The translations under genes were made by a program, and so were the position numbers. DNA of 42,049 nucleotides from an uncultured Verrucomicrobiota bacterium (lineage in GTDB: Bacteria; Verrucomicrobiota; Verrucomicrobiia; Limisphaerales; UBA9464), in NCBI GenBank assembly GCA_903916195.1, contig CAIWVP010000181.1:1-42049 (forward strand). The letters are read 5' to 3'. A model generated the notes under the pieces. It saw only the letters and a program-made list of their open reading frames with translations. It was not told the DNA's origin and made no database searches. How positions within the stretch are numbered: the first letter of the stretch is position 1; each line of letters starts with the position of its first letter. Shown one piece after another: positions 39,668 through 42,049 of the stretch.

Positions 39668-40216
39668 TCACGACTTCTCGACCTGCCAGTATTCAAGTTC
39701 GACGGGCGTCTTGCGTCCGAAGATATCCACGGTGACCTTGAGCTTGCCCTTGTCGGGCTCGATCTCTTCAATCGCGCCGCTAAAGTTGAGGAAAGGCCCG
39801 TCATTGATCTTGACGGTCTCGCCGACCTCGAAGTTGACCTTCGGCTTCTCGGTGTCCTCGCTGTCGGTGACCTGTTCCTTGATGACCGCGATCTCCTCGG
39901 CGGTCACCTCCATCGGGCGTTCTCCGCCGACGAAACCGATCACGCCTTGGATATCCTTGATGAAGTACCAAGGACGCTCCATCGGGCGATTGTTGTCGTC
40001 CAAGAGAGCCATCTCCACGTAGACGTAGCCCGGGTGCAACTTCCGGTTGGTGACGGTCTTCTTTCCGTTCCGGACCTCGACCACCTTCTCCATCGGCAGG
40101 AGCACTTCCTTGATGTAAGGCTCCATCTCGTCGGTCTTCAGGCGCTTGACGACGCTGTCACGCACCTTTTGCTCTTGACCGGCGAGCACATGGAGGACGA
40201 ACCACTGGAATTTCAT
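39668..40216 (-). CDS. nusG: transcription elongation factor NusG
   Basis: Binds RNA polymerase and links it to Rho and the ribosome. 182 residues from ATG 40216. The NGN domain begins FQWFVLHVLAGQEQKVRDSV and has LHPGYVYVEM and PMERPWYFIKDIQGVIGFVGG. The KOW domain has VGETVKINDGPFLNFSGAIEEI near the C-terminus. A TTG at 40231 is also in frame and overlaps the secE stop; the ATG matches the family start. Confidence 0.96.
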   Translation of the reverse strand: MKFQWFVLHVLAGQEQKVRDSVVKRLKTDEMEPYIKEVLLPMEKVVEVRNGKKTVTNRKLHPGYVYVEMALLDDNNRPMERPWYFIKDIQGVIGFVGGERPMEVTAEEIAVIKEQVTDSEDTEKPKVNFEVGETVKINDGPFLNFSGAIEEIEPDKGKLKVTVDIFGRKTPVELEYWQVEKS

Positions 40217-40227
40217 GGCAGTGACGC

Positions 40228-40488
40228 TCAAAGGAGCGAGCGTACGAACTTCAGGACGACGAAGTCCACCACGACCGTGAAGAGGCCGAGGCCAAAGATG
40301 ACCACCGCGACCATCAGGGTCGATTGCCAGAGCTCATCTTTGGAAGGCCAAGAACACTTCCGCAACTCGTCGCGGGTCTCACCGACATACGTAGAGAGCC
40401 GGACGAGGTGACCCTGTTTCCACAGGAAAGCGAAGAGTCCGCCGATGACGGCGGCCCAAACGAGGAGCTGGATGTAAAAATTTTGCAC
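40228..40488 (-). CDS. secE: preprotein translocase subunit SecE
   Basis: Essential membrane subunit of SecYEG. 86 residues from GTG 40488, with an N-terminal hydrophobic helix, the conserved amphipathic VGETRDELRKCSWPSKDEL and the C-terminal membrane anchor. The start codon is only 8 bases from the 3' CCA of tRNA-Ser and has no Shine-Dalgarno. The stop is 11 bases from the nusG ATG. Confidence 0.93.
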   Translation of the reverse strand: MQNFYIQLLVWAAVIGGLFAFLWKQGHLVRLSTYVGETRDELRKCSWPSKDELWQSTLMVAVVIFGLGLFTVVVDFVVLKFVRSLL

Positions 40489-40496
40489 GATCGCTT

Positions 40497-40586
40497 TGGC
40501 GGAGGGGGAGGGATTCGAACCCCCGGTGGGCGTGAGCCCACAGCGGTTTTCAAGACCGCCGCATTAGACCACTCTGCCACCCCTCC
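40497..40586 (-). tRNA. tRNA-Ser (anticodon TGA)
   Basis: 90 bases including an encoded CCA. Acceptor GGAGGGG pairs with CCCCTCC, followed by G and CCA. The anticodon loop CTTGAAA gives TGA, and a long variable arm (GTGGGC and GCCCAC) marks a class II tRNA. Confidence 0.96.
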
Positions 40587-40594
40587 GCGGAGTC

Positions 40595-40670
40595 TGGCAG
40601 GGCGTGAGGGACTCGAACCCCCAACCAATGGTTTTGGAGACCACTACTCTACCAATTGAGCTAACGCCCT
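40595..40670 (-). tRNA. tRNA-Trp (anticodon CCA)
   Basis: 76 bases with encoded CCA. Acceptor AGGGCGT pairs with ACGCCCT. The anticodon loop CTCCAAA gives CCA. It lies 8 bases before tRNA-Ser. A tRNA-Trp between tuf and secE is the common bacterial order. Confidence 0.97.
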
Positions 40671-40673
40671 GTC

Positions 40674-40702
40674 ATTAGACCTTTTCCCGCCGGGCTGGAA
40701 AA
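40674..40702 (-). promoter_or_regulatory. possible promoter of tRNA-Trp/secE operon
   Basis: Read on the minus strand, TTTTCC (40702-40697) and TCTAAT (40679-40674) are 17 bases apart, with the -10 just before the tRNA start. It lies between the tuf terminator and tRNA-Trp, where a promoter is needed if the terminator is strong. Confidence 0.38.
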
Positions 40703-40735
40703 GAGAGAGCGGAGGCCGGTCGTACCGGCCTCCGC
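40700..40735 (-). terminator. Rho-independent terminator of tuf
   Basis: A 12-base perfect stem, GCGGAGGCCGGT at 40709-40720 and its complement at 40724-40735. On the minus strand it is followed by TCTCTCTTTT. It lies 10 bases past the tuf stop. The T-tract is interrupted, so read-through is possible. Confidence 0.78.
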
Positions 40736-40745
40736 GAAATACCTA

Positions 40746-41936
40746 TCAGTTCGCGAGCACTTCGCTCACACGACCGGCGCCGATCGTGCGGCCGCCTTCG
40801 CGGATCGCGAAACGGAGACCCTTCTCCATCGCGACCGGGGCCTGCAGCTCGATGTCGACCGAGACGTTGTCGCCCGGCATCACCATCTCGACGCCCTCCG
40901 GCAGGGTGACTGAACCGGTCACGTCCGAGGTGCGGAAATAGAACTGCGGACGATACTTCGTGAAGAACGGCGTGTGACGGCCGCCCTCGTCCTTGGTGAG
41001 GACGTAGACCTCGGCCTTGAACTTGGTGTGCGCCTTGATCGAGCCGGGCTTCGCCAGCACCATGCCGCGCTCGACGTCGTCCTTGGTCGTGCCGCGGAGC
41101 AGCACGCCGACGTTGTCGCCCGAGGTGGCGCTATCGAGCAGCTTGCGGAACATCTCGATGTCCGTCGCCGTGGTCTTGCGGGTGTCCTTGAGGCCGACGA
41201 TCTCGACTTCGGACATCTTGAGCAAGGTGCCGCGCTCCACACGACCGGTCACGACGGTGCCGCGACCTTCGATGGTGAAGACGTCCTCGATGCACATGAG
41301 GAAAGGCTTGTCGTTCTCGCGGACGGGTTCCGGGACGAAGGTGTCCAAAGCCTCGAGCAGATCGGCGATGGCCTTCTCGCCTTCCGGCGTACCGGCTTGG
41401 GCCGCCGTGGCGGAACCGCGGATGATCGGGGTGGTGTCGCCGGGGAAGCCGTACTTGTTGAGCAGGTCGCGGATCTCCATCTCGATCAGTTCGAGCAAGT
41501 CCGCGTCGGCGAGGTCGACCTTGTTCAGGAACACGACGATGCTCGGGACGCCGACCTGACGAGCGAGCAGGATGTGCTCACGGGTCTGGGGCATCGGGCC
41601 GTCCGCCGCGCTGACCACCAGGACTGCTCCGTCCATCTGGGCGGCACCAGTGATCATGTTCTTGACGTAGTCGGCGTGCCCGGGGCAGTCGACGTGGGCG
41701 TAATGGCGTTTCGGGCTCTCGTACTCGACGTGCGAGACCGCGATGGTGACCGTCTTGGTGTCGTCACGAACCGTGCCGCCCTTGGTGATGTCCGCGTAGG
41801 AAATCGCCGGAGCCAGACCCTTGCGGTGCTGCACCGCGACGAGGGCTGCGGTCAAAGTGGACTTGCCGTGGTCAACGTGGCCAATGGTGCCCACGTTGAG
41901 GTGCGGCTTCGTGCGTTGGAAAATCTCTTTAGCCAT
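40746..41936 (-). CDS. tuf: elongation factor Tu
   Basis: GTPase carrying aminoacyl-tRNA to the ribosome. 396 residues. GHVDHGKST at 19-27 is the P-loop; DCPGH and NKVD are G3 and G4. The last two beta-barrel domains include [13 protein letters not shown] and RTIGAGRV near the C-terminus. It is flanked by tRNA-Thr and, past a terminator, tRNA-Trp. Confidence 0.98.
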   Translation of the reverse strand: MAKEIFQRTKPHLNVGTIGHVDHGKSTLTAALVAVQHRKGLAPAISYADITKGGTVRDDTKTVTIAVSHVEYESPKRHYAHVDCPGHADYVKNMITGAAQMDGAVLVVSAADGPMPQTREHILLARQVGVPSIVVFLNKVDLADADLLELIEMEIRDLLNKYGFPGDTTPIIRGSATAAQAGTPEGEKAIADLLEALDTFVPEPVRENDKPFLMCIEDVFTIEGRGTVVTGRVERGTLLKMSEVEIVGLKDTRKTTATDIEMFRKLLDSATSGDNVGVLLRGTTKDDVERGMVLAKPGSIKAHTKFKAEVYVLTKDEGGRHTPFFTKYRPQFYFRTSDVTGSVTLPEGVEMVMPGDNVSVDIELQAPVAMEKGLRFAIREGGRTIGAGRVSEVLAN

Positions 41937-41991
41937 GTGACTGACGTGTTACTTGGTTTCAGTTTTGTTGTCGCGCTGCATACCGAACCTT

Positions 41992-42049
<58 letters not shown>

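Overview
The window is high-GC bacterial chromosome carrying mostly housekeeping genes, and it most resembles Verrucomicrobiota of the PVC group. The lineage call is inference from gene content: a PEP-CTERM protein, a type II prepilin-like protein with a conserved N-terminal methylation helix, a ThuA-like secreted protein, cytochrome-motif secreted proteins, and a gspE/pilMN/pilO/gspD cluster. Shine-Dalgarno-like sequences are scarce and GTG and TTG starts are common. There are no phage genes, transposases, CRISPR arrays or obvious transferred islands. Long antisense ORFs are an effect of GC-rich codon use.

Layout. Bases 1-5200 hold a protein and RNA quality-control group: clpX, two convergent DoxX-like membrane proteins, clpP, rnc (RNase III) and a conserved unknown. 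Bases 5350-8375 hold a metallo-beta-lactamase/beta-CASP-type nuclease divergent from dnaG. Bases 8795-13870 are accessory: a GT4 glycosyltransferase, a prepilin-like protein, a ThuA-like protein, a membrane TPR protein and a small lipoprotein. Bases 13934-20466 form the classic yceD-rpmF-plsX-fabH lipid block followed by ligA and ispH. Bases 20649-26358 carry a small unknown, a lipoprotein with a heme motif, a Tat-exported metallophosphoesterase, a secreted heme-motif protein, a periplasmic rhodanese and a membrane-anchored TPR protein. Bases 26508-32658 hold a PEP-CTERM protein, an Uup-like ABC-F ATPase, a PIG-L deacetylase paired with a NagB-like deaminase, and lgt.

Bases 32683-39025 are a tightly coupled minus-strand operon for a type II secretion or type IV pilus machine: ATPase, a PilM-PilN fusion, PilO and secretin, with 4-base ATGA overlaps. 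Bases 39137-42049 are the translation and transcription cluster tRNA-Thr, tuf, tRNA-Trp, tRNA-Ser, secE, nusG and rplK. It ends at a terminator directly after rplK instead of running on into rplA.

The most interesting signal is not one gene. At least eight transcript-leading genes have a TAnnnT-like -10 hexamer ending only 7-11 bases before the start codon, several with a TTGACG-like -35 about 17 bases further up and none with a Shine-Dalgarno. That arrangement predicts leaderless or nearly leaderless mRNAs. Other items worth a look are a nested inverted repeat before the PEP-CTERM gene, secE starting 8 bases after a tRNA CCA end, a long glycine-rich insert in the secretin, and inserts in LigA.
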